From UBA4416 sp040387555 (GTDB lineage Bacteria > Bacteroidota > Bacteroidia > B-17B0 > Aurantibacillaceae): DNA of 64,000 nucleotides. The DNA is taken from contig JAZKDO010000001.1 of NCBI GenBank assembly GCA_040387555.1, positions 310,001 through 374,000 on the forward strand. Reading direction: 5' to 3'. Shown in pieces: positions 17,861 to 27,949 of this stretch. The stretch's first letter is position 1. Every line of letters starts with the position of its first letter. The position numbers and the translations under genes were made by a program. The notes beneath the pieces are model-generated. The model did not search any database and had not been told where the DNA came from. It saw nothing but the letters and a program-made list of their open reading frames with translations.

Positions 17861-18679
17861 ATGGGAAAACAAATTAGTTACTTGTCAACGAATCTTAAGT
17901 TGTTGAGAGAGAGGAAGAAAAAAAGTCAAGAAGATCTTGCTTCGGATTTAGGAATTAAAAGATCAAAATATAATTCATATGAAAATGGAGTTGCAATAAA
18001 TCCTCCAGTGGAAGACTTGAGAAATTTCACTCAATACTTTAAAATAAGCGTAGATTCTCTTTTGTGGACAAACCTTAAGCGGTTAAATGAATTACAACTT
18101 AGAAATTTAGAAGCAGGAAATGACGAGTACATAATGGGTACAAGTATTCGAGTATTAGCAACGACAATAGATTCAAAGAATAAAGAAAATATTGAGATCG
18201 TTCCAATCAAAGCGAAAGCAGGCTATACAGCCGGATATTCGAATCCTGAATTCATTGAATCATTGCAATCCTTTCAATTACCCATATTATCTGGAAATCG
18301 AAAATTTAGAATGTTTCAAATTGAAGGCGATTCGATGTTGCCTATACCGGATAAGTCTTTCATAATTGCTGAGTTTGTTGAGAATTGGAATGATATAAAA
18401 AATGGGCAAGCATGTATAGTCCTGACAAAGGATGAGGGAATAGTATTTAAAGAAGTCAGCAATAACTTGAAAAAAGATAGATCAATTTTATTGCATTCAT
18501 TAAATCCTGCCTTTCAGGACTACACTATAATGGCGAGTGAAATTAATGAAATATGGAAATTTGTAAGTTACATCAGTAATCAAATCCCCAATGATAAAAT
18601 TGCTTCAGACTCGATAGGACTTGCCTTAAGTGAAATGAAACGAGATATCGGACAAATTAAAAACAAATTAAACGCTTGA
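17861..18679 (+). CDS. XRE-S24 self-cleaving repressor (LexA/CI-like)
   Basis: 272 residues: a helix-turn-helix (about 10-65, SQEDLASDLGIKRSKYNSYENG), a linker, then a peptidase S24 domain with the nucleophile in EGDSMLPIPD (about 165) and the general base lysine in GIVFKEV (about 204). The KAKAGYTAGY segment before the domain fits the site cut on activation. The RecA-dependent cleavage model would release the divergent dinB-dnaE-SRAP operon after DNA damage. The C-terminal tail is helical. Confidence 0.85.
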   Translation: MGKQISYLSTNLKLLRERKKKSQEDLASDLGIKRSKYNSYENGVAINPPVEDLRNFTQYFKISVDSLLWTNLKRLNELQLRNLEAGNDEYIMGTSIRVLATTIDSKNKENIEIVPIKAKAGYTAGYSNPEFIESLQSFQLPILSGNRKFRMFQIEGDSMLPIPDKSFIIAEFVENWNDIKNGQACIVLTKDEGIVFKEVSNNLKKDRSILLHSLNPAFQDYTIMASEINEIWKFVSYISNQIPNDKIASDSIGLALSEMKRDIGQIKNKLNA

Positions 18680-18772
18680 TCCACAACAACTATAGGTCTT
18701 AATAGATTGAAATACAGGCTAATATTGGCTATTTTTTGTATCTTAACGCCTTTTAAATAACAGGAACTAATT

Positions 18773-21679
18773 TTGACGCCTCCCTTACAAATACTCGATA
18801 AAGAGAAAGTTAAAGCTATCAACACAGTTGATGGTCCAATGCTCATTATTGCAGGTCCAGGATCGGGCAAAACAACAACTCTGGTAGAACGAGTTATTGT
18901 CCTCGTTAAAGAAAGGAAAATCGCTCCTGAAAATATTATGGTTGCGACATTTACAGAAAAAGCTGCCAAGGAATTAATCACAAGGATTTCGACTCGACTT
19001 CTTGAGTTGGATTTGAAAGTTAATTTGAATGAAATGTATATAGGTACATTACATTCAATATTCCTGCGGTTTTTAGAAGAGAACCGAGAATTTACTCGTT
19101 TAAAAAGAAATTATCGTTTATTAGATGATTTCGATCAGAAATATTTTTTGTTCAGAAAACTGAATGATTACATTAAGATAGAAGGTAGCGAAATTTTATT
19201 AGGGGATCATAAAACCCCAAGATGGGATAAAGCTAAATCCTTAGTTAAATATTTAGGTAAAGTAAGCGAAGAGTGTCTTGACGTAGAAAAATTATGCGTA
19301 GCAGATGATATAGGAATCAAAGCAATTGGCGAGTTTCATAAAATTTATACTCAACAACTTTCAGACGAAAACGCTCTTGATTTTTCTACAATACAATCGG
19401 AAGCTCTATATCTCTTGGAATCACAACCAAGTATACTTTCGTCACTACAAGACAAATTAAAGTATTTGATGATTGATGAGTATCAGGATACAAATACTAT
19501 TCAGGAAAAAATTTTATTGTTATTATCAAAGAGTCATCAAAACATTTGCGTAGTTGGTGATGACGATCAGGGACTATATAGATTCCGAGGTGCAACAATC
19601 CGAAATATATTAGAATTTCCAAATAATTTTCCGAAAGGCAAATGCACTCAAGTAGCACTTACTATAAATTACAGATCACATCCTGATATAATTAATTTTT
19701 ATAACAAATGGATGACCCAATGTGATTGGAAAGAGGATGGAAAAACTTTTCGATACGACAAAACGATAAAACCAAGAGATGCTGCCTTCAGTACTCAGCC
19801 TTCAGTAATAAAGGTTAGTAGTTCAGGGGATCTTAGCGACTATTATGAAGAAATATTTAAGTTCATAAATACGCTGGAAATAAAAGGAGCATTGACTGAC
19901 CATAACCAAGTAGCGTTTCTTTTTAGGTCAGTAAAAAATGATAAGGTAATTGGATTAGCAACTTATCTCGAGGAAAGAGGCATAAATGTATTTTCACCGA
20001 GATCTGCACTATTTTTTGAAAGAGAAGAAATTCAACTATTATTAGGTGCTTTCACTTTTATATTCCCGACTTTATTTGATGACTTAAAATGGAATGAATC
20101 CGCTCACCTTGCTATATGGGACAAGTATAATTCTTGGAAAACAAAATTCGCAAACGAAATAAGAAGTAATCCTGAAAAACATAAATCGTTATTGCAATGG
20201 TGTCAAAAAAGAGCAAAAGAGCATCTCACTTTAACAGCTAATACATCTTATGCTTTTGCAGCATTGCTTTATCAATTGTTGGAGTTTCCATTATTTGCTG
20301 AGTTTTTATCAGCTGATTTAAAGGGAAACAAAGTACATTTAAGATCGGCTTATAACATTGGAATGTTAAGTAAACTCTTATTCAAGTTTGAGTATTTACA
20401 TAATATTTCAGTACTAACCCCTCAGAACTTACAAAAGTCACTTCAAAATTTATTTAATACTTTCTTTAGATTCATTATTGAAGGAGGTATTGAAGAGTAC
20501 GAAGACTTTGATGAATATGCACCTACAGGCTGTGTTTCTTTCATGACCATTCATCAATCAAAAGGTCTTGAGTTTCCAATTGTTATTGTTGACTCCTTAA
20601 ATAACGTTCCTGTTAAACAATTTGATGATACAGATGTAATTCTTCAAAATCAATTTTATGTAAAACCACCTTTTGAACCAATCGAGAAAAATAAGTTTTA
20701 TGATTTCTACAGATTATTTTACACTGCGTTTTCACGACCTCAAAATCTTTTGGTATTATCTTGTAATGAGGTAGAGGGCAAAGGAAAAACCCCTTCTAAA
20801 TATTTTGACTCTGTTTACAATGATTTATTTTCCTGGACTGATCCACGTTTTGATATTAGCGAACTTAGGTTAGAGAAAATAAAGCAAACAAATATAAAAC
20901 ATGAATATTCTTTTACGTCACATATTTTATTGTACGAAAACTGTCCGCTTCAATACAAATTTTACAAGGAATTAGAATTTACGGAGGTGCGTACCGGTGG
21001 TGTTTTAGGAGGTAGCTTATTGCATCAAACAATTGAAGATATTCATAAAACCGTCCTGAAAAATGAAGTTGCATTGTTAACGGATTCGAATATAACCGAA
21101 TGGTTTAACAACAACTATTATCTGCTTTCAAAACAGCATAGAACATACCTTCATCAGGGACAAATATCCTCATTACTAAAACAAGTTTTACGTTATAGAG
21201 ATAAAAATGAACATCAGTGGGACAGAATTAAGGAAGCTGAAGTAGATGTTTCCTTAGTGAAAGAAAACTATATTTTAAAAGGTACTATTGATCTTATTAA
21301 AGGCGAAAATGATTCTGTTGAATTAATTGATTTTAAATCCGGAGACAAGCCGGATGTTAATTCTACTGAACCCAAAACAATGAGGCAGCTTCAGCAATAC
21401 CGAAGACAATTAGAAGTATATGCACACCTTGTTGAACAACGTACTGGTTCAAGGGTTAGCAAGATGCATCTGTATTATCCTAAAGAAGAAGATGGTAGTT
21501 CTTACATTACTTTCACATCTAATAAAAGTAATATACAGACAACTATAAAGAATTTTGATGAAATAGTAAATAAAATTGAGACAAAAGATTTTGCGATGGA
21601 TCATATTATAAAATCTGAGAAGCAATGCGGGGATTGCGATATGAGATTCCATTGTAACCCTCGAAAATATATTATTTAA
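18773..21679 (+). CDS. UvrD/Rep-family helicase with RecB-like nuclease domain
   Basis: 968 residues from a TTG start. Helicase motifs: GPGSGKTTTL (Walker A, about 29), DEYQDTN (Walker B), GDDDQGLYRFRGA, and TIHQSKGLEFPIVIVD. The C-terminal part carries a PD-(D/E)XK nuclease core (GTIDLIKGE...ELIDFKSG) flanked by cysteines, one in ENCPLQYKF before it and CGDCDMRFHC at the end, the layout of Fe-S AddB/Cas4-type nucleases. So it is an AddA/AddB-like machine in one chain. Three bp before the type III methyltransferase gene and presumably in the same defence operon. Confidence 0.85.
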   Translation: MTPPLQILDKEKVKAINTVDGPMLIIAGPGSGKTTTLVERVIVLVKERKIAPENIMVATFTEKAAKELITRISTRLLELDLKVNLNEMYIGTLHSIFLRFLEENREFTRLKRNYRLLDDFDQKYFLFRKLNDYIKIEGSEILLGDHKTPRWDKAKSLVKYLGKVSEECLDVEKLCVADDIGIKAIGEFHKIYTQQLSDENALDFSTIQSEALYLLESQPSILSSLQDKLKYLMIDEYQDTNTIQEKILLLLSKSHQNICVVGDDDQGLYRFRGATIRNILEFPNNFPKGKCTQVALTINYRSHPDIINFYNKWMTQCDWKEDGKTFRYDKTIKPRDAAFSTQPSVIKVSSSGDLSDYYEEIFKFINTLEIKGALTDHNQVAFLFRSVKNDKVIGLATYLEERGINVFSPRSALFFEREEIQLLLGAFTFIFPTLFDDLKWNESAHLAIWDKYNSWKTKFANEIRSNPEKHKSLLQWCQKRAKEHLTLTANTSYAFAALLYQLLEFPLFAEFLSADLKGNKVHLRSAYNIGMLSKLLFKFEYLHNISVLTPQNLQKSLQNLFNTFFRFIIEGGIEEYEDFDEYAPTGCVSFMTIHQSKGLEFPIVIVDSLNNVPVKQFDDTDVILQNQFYVKPPFEPIEKNKFYDFYRLFYTAFSRPQNLLVLSCNEVEGKGKTPSKYFDSVYNDLFSWTDPRFDISELRLEKIKQTNIKHEYSFTSHILLYENCPLQYKFYKELEFTEVRTGGVLGGSLLHQTIEDIHKTVLKNEVALLTDSNITEWFNNNYYLLSKQHRTYLHQGQISSLLKQVLRYRDKNEHQWDRIKEAEVDVSLVKENYILKGTIDLIKGENDSVELIDFKSGDKPDVNSTEPKTMRQLQQYRRQLEVYAHLVEQRTGSRVSKMHLYYPKEEDGSSYITFTSNKSNIQTTIKNFDEIVNKIETKDFAMDHIIKSEKQCGDCDMRFHCNPRKYII

Positions 21680-21681
21680 TT

Positions 21682-23553
21682 ATGGCTGGACAAGAAAAAA
21701 TAGCATTAAAAGCGGAACAAAATATTGATTCGGTAGAGGAATATAAATTTGAAATACAGCCGATAAAAGGTTATCCGGAACTACGTTGGCGTGGCAAAAG
21801 ACCTTTTTATTCAACCCAGTTTTTCCCAGCACAATTAAAGGAAACATATGGAGAGGAAGTTGATGGTTGGATGAACAAAATCTTTTGGGGGGATAATTTA
21901 CAAGTAATGAGTCACTTGATAAAGCAATACAGAGGGCAGGTTGATTTAATATATATAGATCCTCCATTTGATAGCAAGGCTGATTATAAAAAAAGAATTC
22001 AATTAAGAGGAAAGACTATTGCTAATGATGTGAATGCATTTGAAGAAAAGCAATACACAGACATATGGAGTAATGATGATTATCTCCAGTTCATGTATGA
22101 AAGATTAATTCTCCTACGAGAATTGTTAGCTGATCAGGGAGCAATCTATTTACATTGCGACTGGCACAAAAGTCATCATTTGAGATGCATAATGGATGAG
22201 GTTTTTGGATCATCCAATTTGTTATCAGAAATCATTTGGCAACGATCCACTACAGTTGGGAGTAGTAAAGCAATCGCGAACCGATTCCCAACATTAAATG
22301 ATACTCTTTTTGTGTATGTAAAAAATATTAATAATTATAAATTCAATAAATTATACACTCCACCTTCGGAGGAATATAAAGCAAGATTTAAAGAAAAGGA
22401 TGATTATGGTTACTTCTATTGGAATACCCTCGCCACTTATTCTCAGGAAACATATGACCGACTAAAATTAGAAGGTAAGGTACGATGGACGGAGGGTGCA
22501 AAATATCCACAATATAAAACCTATTTGCACGAGTTGAAGGGCAATGTTATTCCAAACGTATGGAGTGATATTAACATGCTAAATCCAATGTCCGATGAAC
22601 GTCAAACTTCAAATTATCCAACGCAAAAGCCTGAGCAACTTTTAGAAAGAATAATTAAGTCTTCCACGAATCCAGGAGATCTCGTTTTTGATTGCTTTAT
22701 GGGTTCAGGGACAACGCAAGCTGTTTCAATGAAACTCGGAAGACGCTTTATTGGTGCTGACATTAACCTCGGTTCGATTCAGACAACTACAAAACGTTTA
22801 TTAAATATTCAAAAGGAATTATCAGCCAAGATTCAAGAAGAAAAATGCTTCACCGGCTTACAAGTATATAATGTCAATCACTACGATATTTTTAGAAATC
22901 CGCTTGAAGCAAAAGAATTATTGCTAAAAGCTTTAGAAGTGCAGCCACTCGCAGGTAATTCAATTTATGATGGTGAAAAGGATGGTAGGCTCGTGAAAGT
23001 TATGCCGGTAAACAGAATTGCTACACGAGTTGATCTAAATGATCTAATTACAGGGTTTGATTACAAAACTTTTGAAAAAAGGAATGAAGAAAATCCCGGT
23101 AAAGCTGTTGAAAATATAACATTGGTTTGCATGGGTCACGAAGCGGACTTAGCTGCTCATCTAAAAAATGAAATTAAGGCAATGGGATATAACATAGACG
23201 TTGAGGTAGTAGATATTTTAAGAGACAAAGCAAATTTAGAATTCAAACGTGAAGCAGAAGCAGAAATCACTATTGAAAATAACAAAGTGGTTATTCGCCA
23301 ATTTTATCCAATGAATTTGTTGCAGAAGCTTAGTTTAATGAAAGAGAATATTGATGACTGGAAGGAACTTACTGAGTCGATTATGATAGATTTTAATTAT
23401 GATTCATCAGTATTTGAACCGCAAGTTGTTGATGTTCCAGAAGGAAATGAATTCGTGAAGGGAACATATGAAATCCCCGCAAAGGCAGGCAAAATCCGTG
23501 TAAAGATTACGGATATATTAAGTGAATCAATTGAATTGACAATCAATGGCTAA
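21682..23553 (+). CDS. Type III restriction-modification DNA methyltransferase (Mod)
   Basis: 623 residues. The catalytic DPPF motif (YIDPPFDSKADY, about 92) precedes the SAM motif (DCFMGSGTTQAVSMK, about 342), the beta-class order of N6-adenine methylases. A C-terminal extension of about 200 residues follows and holds the usual type III partner region. It overlaps the Res gene by 8 bp. The gene specifies sequence recognition for the complex. Only a search could tell the target site. Confidence 0.88.
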   Translation: MAGQEKIALKAEQNIDSVEEYKFEIQPIKGYPELRWRGKRPFYSTQFFPAQLKETYGEEVDGWMNKIFWGDNLQVMSHLIKQYRGQVDLIYIDPPFDSKADYKKRIQLRGKTIANDVNAFEEKQYTDIWSNDDYLQFMYERLILLRELLADQGAIYLHCDWHKSHHLRCIMDEVFGSSNLLSEIIWQRSTTVGSSKAIANRFPTLNDTLFVYVKNINNYKFNKLYTPPSEEYKARFKEKDDYGYFYWNTLATYSQETYDRLKLEGKVRWTEGAKYPQYKTYLHELKGNVIPNVWSDINMLNPMSDERQTSNYPTQKPEQLLERIIKSSTNPGDLVFDCFMGSGTTQAVSMKLGRRFIGADINLGSIQTTTKRLLNIQKELSAKIQEEKCFTGLQVYNVNHYDIFRNPLEAKELLLKALEVQPLAGNSIYDGEKDGRLVKVMPVNRIATRVDLNDLITGFDYKTFEKRNEENPGKAVENITLVCMGHEADLAAHLKNEIKAMGYNIDVEVVDILRDKANLEFKREAEAEITIENNKVVIRQFYPMNLLQKLSLMKENIDDWKELTESIMIDFNYDSSVFEPQVVDVPEGNEFVKGTYEIPAKAGKIRVKITDILSESIELTING

Positions 23554-26206
23554 AACAACAAAGAAAAAAGCAATTCAAGTAGATTTCCCTTTCTATAAAT
23601 TCCTTTTCTTGTTCTATCAACAAGAAAAAAAGAGGATATTTTCTACCTATTCCCCACTTACTAAGAAGTTTCTAAATTTCAATAATCCCGAAAATTCAAA
23701 TTCCTTTCTACGGAAACCACAATTTGAAGCATTGGAAATGTATATTTTCCTTAAGGACTTTTGTGACAATAGGTATCTATATCAAATATTTGAAGACTGG
23801 TTTTATAAACAAAACCAATTTGAAAATCGAAAGGAGTTGGGAATTAATGAAAGAACTGGCCAGTTTTCAATCTTTGATCCAATTGAACAGCATCAAGAAG
23901 AAGGTAAAAAAGTCTTTCAGGAGGTTTTTAACCAAATTAAAAGCTTCCAACAGGTATATCCCAACTACATTTTTGCTTTAACAATGGGTTTAGGCAAAAC
24001 TGTTTTGATGGCAACATCTATCTTTTATGAATTTTTACTTGCAAACAAATATCCCCAAGACGAAAGATATTGTCATAATGCTTTAGTTTTTGCTCCTGAT
24101 AAGACTGTTTTATATTCTTTGAAGGAAATACAAACCTTTGATAAATCAAAAGTGGTTCCTCCTGAATATGTTAATTGGTTAGACGCAAATCTTAAATTCT
24201 TTTATTTAGATGAAACTGGTGATGCATTAAATGCAATTGAAAACTCAAGCTTTAATATTATTATTTCTAACACACAAAAAATAATCCTTAAAAAACAGCA
24301 TAAAATCAAGACTCCATCGCAGGCTCTATTTGAAGATACTGGAAAAAGTTACAAAGCAAAGAGCCTAAATGTTGGATTTGAGGATTTATATGAATTTGAT
24401 GTTAACACTGATCAAGACTTAATTACAAATCAGAGGTTCGCCAAATTAACTCGCTTACGTCAATTGGGAATTTATGTTGATGAAGCTCATCACGTTTTTG
24501 GGAATGCCTTGGCTGATGATCTAATTTCTACTAAGAAAACAACAAGCTTGAGAGTCACTATTAATGAACTTGCCGCAAATCTTAAAGACGCAGGTTCGAA
24601 GGTTGTAGCATGTTATAATTACACAGGAACTCCTTATGTCGGAAGTAGATTGTTGCCAGAGGTAGTGTATGCATACGGCTTAAGCGAAGCCATAAACAAC
24701 AAGTATTTAAAAATGGTGAATATTAGTGGTTTTGAAAACATAAAAGATCAAACCATCCCATTCGTAAGACTTGCAATTAAAGAATTTTGGGAAACTAATA
24801 AAGGAAAGAGATTTGAAGGAATGCTACCTAAAATGGCTTTTTTTGCGTCAAATATTGAAGAACTCCAAACTGAATTGAAACCTGCGGTTGAGCTGATTCT
24901 TTCAGAAATGAATATCCCTTCTTCAAAAATATTGGTTAACGTTGGAGATTCAACAATAACTACGAATGATGATTTAAGAGAATTCAAAAACTTAGACACT
25001 CCGAATTCAGATAAGCAATTCATATTGTTAGTAAACAAAGGTAAAGAGGGCTGGAACTGCCGATCACTTTTTGCAGTCGGTCTACATAGAGAACCTAAAT
25101 CAAAAATATTTGTTCTACAAGCAACAATGCGGTGTTTAAGACAAATTGGAGATCTTCAGGAAACCGGGTTGGTCTTTCTTTCTGATGAAAACATTAAAAT
25201 ACTTGACGCAGAATTACAAGAGAATTTTAAACTGACTGTTGATGATTTAAACAACGCCAAAGACAAGAAGGAAACTATTGAAATTCGTTTAGTACCGCCT
25301 CCTGTAAAAATCAAATTGAGAAGAGTTAGAAAATTACATCAATTAAAAAACAAAACAATCACGAAAGGGATTGATTTAAAGTTTGATCTAATCGATTTCG
25401 AGAAATACAAAATCATCAGATCCGAACGAAATATAATGGATATTACTAAAAAGGTAAGTGCTGATAAGGATTTTACTCATATAAAAGAAAGAAGAAGATT
25501 TTCTGAATTAACCTTAGTAGCGGAAATATCCAAATATTTCGGTGTAGATTCTAATGGCAAGTTTCATTTATCACCTTTGAGAACGAAGGAGGTATTGTGT
25601 GAAACAAAACAAGGAATTGAAAACATTTTAGAGAACATTAATGAGTACAACGAGCTTCTATATGATTGGGTCATTCCACGGCTTTTTTCTGAGTTGTATG
25701 AAATAATAGAATTCAAAACAGATGAGGAGATTGAAATTGAACTAATCAAAGAACCAAAGGAAGGAGATTGTTATAGAGTTAAGGCAGATAAGAATTTAGT
25801 TGCAAGTATTTTAGATGAACGATACAAACGGTTTAATACTAAATCCTTTCACTTAGATAATTACTGTTTTGACAGTAAACCGGAAAGTCATTTATATTGG
25901 ACATTGTTACATGACTCGAATATCGACAAGGTATGGTTTACAGGAATGTTAACTCACGGACAATCAGATTTTGTCATTAGTTATATAGATCCAGGTTCTC
26001 ATACGGTTCGTGGGTACTACCCTGATTTTTTGGTAAAGTTAAATGATGGATCATATATTATTCTTGAAGTAAAAGGTGATAATATGATCGAAGATGAAGT
26101 TGTTGTTGCAAAAGCTGAATATGCAAAACAGTTGGCGGTTGCAAGTAAAATGACATATAAAATGATAAAGGGTTCAGACGCTATGAATGGCGTAGGAATA
26201 TCATAA
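23546..26206 (+). CDS. Type III restriction enzyme helicase-nuclease subunit (Res)
   Basis: 886 residues. SF2 helicase motifs: TMGLGKTVLM (about 152), VDEAHHVFG (DEAH), NYTGTPYVG, and QATMRCLRQIG (motif VI). The C-terminal nuclease core is YYPDFLVKLNDGSYIILEVKGD, the PD...EVK arrangement of type III Res. It translocates on DNA and cuts when two sites meet. Together with the gene before it, it forms the complete RM pair; the UvrD-nuclease upstream is not a standard part of type III systems. Confidence 0.88.
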   Translation: MAKTTKKKAIQVDFPFYKFLFLFYQQEKKRIFSTYSPLTKKFLNFNNPENSNSFLRKPQFEALEMYIFLKDFCDNRYLYQIFEDWFYKQNQFENRKELGINERTGQFSIFDPIEQHQEEGKKVFQEVFNQIKSFQQVYPNYIFALTMGLGKTVLMATSIFYEFLLANKYPQDERYCHNALVFAPDKTVLYSLKEIQTFDKSKVVPPEYVNWLDANLKFFYLDETGDALNAIENSSFNIIISNTQKIILKKQHKIKTPSQALFEDTGKSYKAKSLNVGFEDLYEFDVNTDQDLITNQRFAKLTRLRQLGIYVDEAHHVFGNALADDLISTKKTTSLRVTINELAANLKDAGSKVVACYNYTGTPYVGSRLLPEVVYAYGLSEAINNKYLKMVNISGFENIKDQTIPFVRLAIKEFWETNKGKRFEGMLPKMAFFASNIEELQTELKPAVELILSEMNIPSSKILVNVGDSTITTNDDLREFKNLDTPNSDKQFILLVNKGKEGWNCRSLFAVGLHREPKSKIFVLQATMRCLRQIGDLQETGLVFLSDENIKILDAELQENFKLTVDDLNNAKDKKETIEIRLVPPPVKIKLRRVRKLHQLKNKTITKGIDLKFDLIDFEKYKIIRSERNIMDITKKVSADKDFTHIKERRRFSELTLVAEISKYFGVDSNGKFHLSPLRTKEVLCETKQGIENILENINEYNELLYDWVIPRLFSELYEIIEFKTDEEIEIELIKEPKEGDCYRVKADKNLVASILDERYKRFNTKSFHLDNYCFDSKPESHLYWTLLHDSNIDKVWFTGMLTHGQSDFVISYIDPGSHTVRGYYPDFLVKLNDGSYIILEVKGDNMIEDEVVVAKAEYAKQLAVASKMTYKMIKGSDAMNGVGIS

Positions 26207-26217
26207 TAAGCAAAGAA

Positions 26218-27069
26218 ATGGAAAAATTTAATTCACAAATTCAAGTTGATCCCGATGGGCACTTTACTCCTGTTGTGAGGGAATGGTCATTGGAAAAATA
26301 TAAACTTGTTGGTAGTTACTGTGACATTTTCACAACAGGAATGAAAAACAAATGGGATCAATTAGTATATATTGATTTGTTTGCAGGGGCAGGTTATGCT
26401 CAAATTGAAGAAACGGGGAAAATATATCGAAACTCTGCACTTCTCGCAATGTCTATCCCTCAGCCATTCACAAAGTATATTCTTTGCGAGCAAGATCCGG
26501 AAAGGTTTGCTGCTTTAAGTGAAAGGGTAAAAAGAGACTTTGGTCATTTGAATTACGAATTAATTCAGGGTGATAGTAATAAAAACATTGAATTGGTGTT
26601 AAAGGCAATACCTAAGTTTCAGAGAGGTAATACTTTGCTTCCATTTTGCTTTGTTGATCCATTTTCTCTTAATCTACATTTCGCAACTATCAAAGCATTA
26701 GGGAAGGGTTTAATGGATTTCCTAATTCTCCAAGCGTTACACATGGATGCAAATAGAAATTTCGATTCCTATTTTAAAGAAGAGAATACAAAAATCGCGA
26801 ATTATTTAGGGAAAGACAATTGGCGTGAATTGATGGAAAAAGATGGAAAAGCTTACAAGAAAGATTTTGTTAAGTTTTTAGCAGAACAGTATCAAACCCA
26901 AATGAGGGAGCTTGGTTACCAAGAGAACAAATTAATGCATCAGATTCGTTCGAATGAAAAAAATCTGCCGCTTTACTATTTGTCTTTTTACACTAAGAAT
27001 CCTACAGGGGAGGATTTTTTTAAGAAGGTTCAGAAAAGAGTTACTCCTCAAATAAAGTTAGAGTTTTAG
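26218..27069 (+). CDS. Three-Cys-motif partner protein TcmP
   Basis: 283 residues. WSLEKYKLVGSYCDIFTTGMK and the YIDLFAGAGYAQIEE segment with a later FVDPFSLNL match the TcmP family, a Rossmann-like, methyltransferase-shaped protein nearly always next to a Gp37/Gp68-type three-Cys protein. That partner is the next gene, 2 bp downstream. Function is unknown; the pair is frequent in defence islands and mobile elements. In this operon it follows Res by 11 bp. Confidence 0.85.
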   Translation: MEKFNSQIQVDPDGHFTPVVREWSLEKYKLVGSYCDIFTTGMKNKWDQLVYIDLFAGAGYAQIEETGKIYRNSALLAMSIPQPFTKYILCEQDPERFAALSERVKRDFGHLNYELIQGDSNKNIELVLKAIPKFQRGNTLLPFCFVDPFSLNLHFATIKALGKGLMDFLILQALHMDANRNFDSYFKEENTKIANYLGKDNWRELMEKDGKAYKKDFVKFLAEQYQTQMRELGYQENKLMHQIRSNEKNLPLYYLSFYTKNPTGEDFFKKVQKRVTPQIKLEF

Positions 27070-27071
27070 TT

Positions 27072-27836
27072 ATGGCGCAATCAAGTATAGAATGGACAGA
27101 AGTAACGTGGAATCCTACAACCGGCTGCAATAAAATTACAGCAGGTTGTAAGTTTTGTTATGCTGAGGTTATGTCAAATAGACTTTATCATATGGGGGTG
27201 GATAAATACAAAGATAATTTTAAACTCAGAATACATCCACAAACTTTGAATGAACCGCTTAAATGGAAGAAACCCAAAATCGTCTTCGTAAATTCTATGA
27301 GCGATATGTTTCACAAAGATGTTCCATTAGAGTTTATTCAGAAGGTTTTTAAAGTTATGAATGAAAACCAACAGCATACATTTCAAGTCTTGACTAAACG
27401 CTCAGATATATTACTCAAATATCATAAGGAACTAACCTGGACTCCTAACATATGGATGGGAGTTTCAGTAGAAAGCGAAAAGGTCAAAAATAGAATTGAT
27501 GATTTAAGAAAAACTGGCGCAAAGGTAAAATTTCTTTCATTAGAGCCGCTAATTGGTCCGCTCGGAAAATTAAACCTAAAAAAGATCCATTGGGCAATTG
27601 TAGGTGGTGAATCAGGAGGTGGGGCGCGACCTATTAAGGAAGAGTGGATTTTAGATATTAAAAAACAATGTTCGTCAGAAAAGGTGGCGTTCTTTTTTAA
27701 ACAATGGGGCAAGAAGCAATTTAATCCTGATTCAACAGATCCAACAATATCAAAAAAGCATCCGCAACATGCCAAAGGCGGATGTACTTTGAGTGGTAAA
27801 GTTCATAGAAATTTCCCAAAGACTAAAAAACGATAA
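27072..27836 (+). CDS. Gp37/Gp68-family (DUF5131) three-Cys protein
   Basis: 254 residues starting SSIEWTEVTWNPTTGC. The cysteines C-x6-C-x2-C in TGCNKITAGCKFCYA resemble a radical-SAM cluster site, and VNSMSDMFH, QVLTKRSD, NIWMGVSVE, FLSLEPLIGPL and VGGESGGGARP are the conserved blocks of the family. Phage-encoded relatives exist, some supposed to work in modification. It is paired with TcmP and closes the operon that begins with the UvrD-type helicase. Confidence 0.87.
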   Translation: MAQSSIEWTEVTWNPTTGCNKITAGCKFCYAEVMSNRLYHMGVDKYKDNFKLRIHPQTLNEPLKWKKPKIVFVNSMSDMFHKDVPLEFIQKVFKVMNENQQHTFQVLTKRSDILLKYHKELTWTPNIWMGVSVESEKVKNRIDDLRKTGAKVKFLSLEPLIGPLGKLNLKKIHWAIVGGESGGGARPIKEEWILDIKKQCSSEKVAFFFKQWGKKQFNPDSTDPTISKKHPQHAKGGCTLSGKVHRNFPKTKKR

Positions 27837-27890
27837 CGTTCTCCATATCAATCATTTACGTTTAGTTTAGAAATATAACAGGGGATTTAT

Positions 27891-27921
27891 TTTGCAATTA
27901 TGCAGAATGTTTGTACTTTTG
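27891..27921 (+). promoter_or_regulatory. Promoter of the XRE-ImmA gene
   Basis: TTTG (27891-27894), 19-bp spacer, TACTTTTG (27914-27921): exact Bacteroidota consensus, 28 bp before the ATG. A TGCAATTA sequence occurs on each side (27893 and 27924) and could be a repressor half-site. Confidence 0.75.
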
Positions 27922-27949
27922 ATATGCAATTAAAGCGAAAGTATAACAG

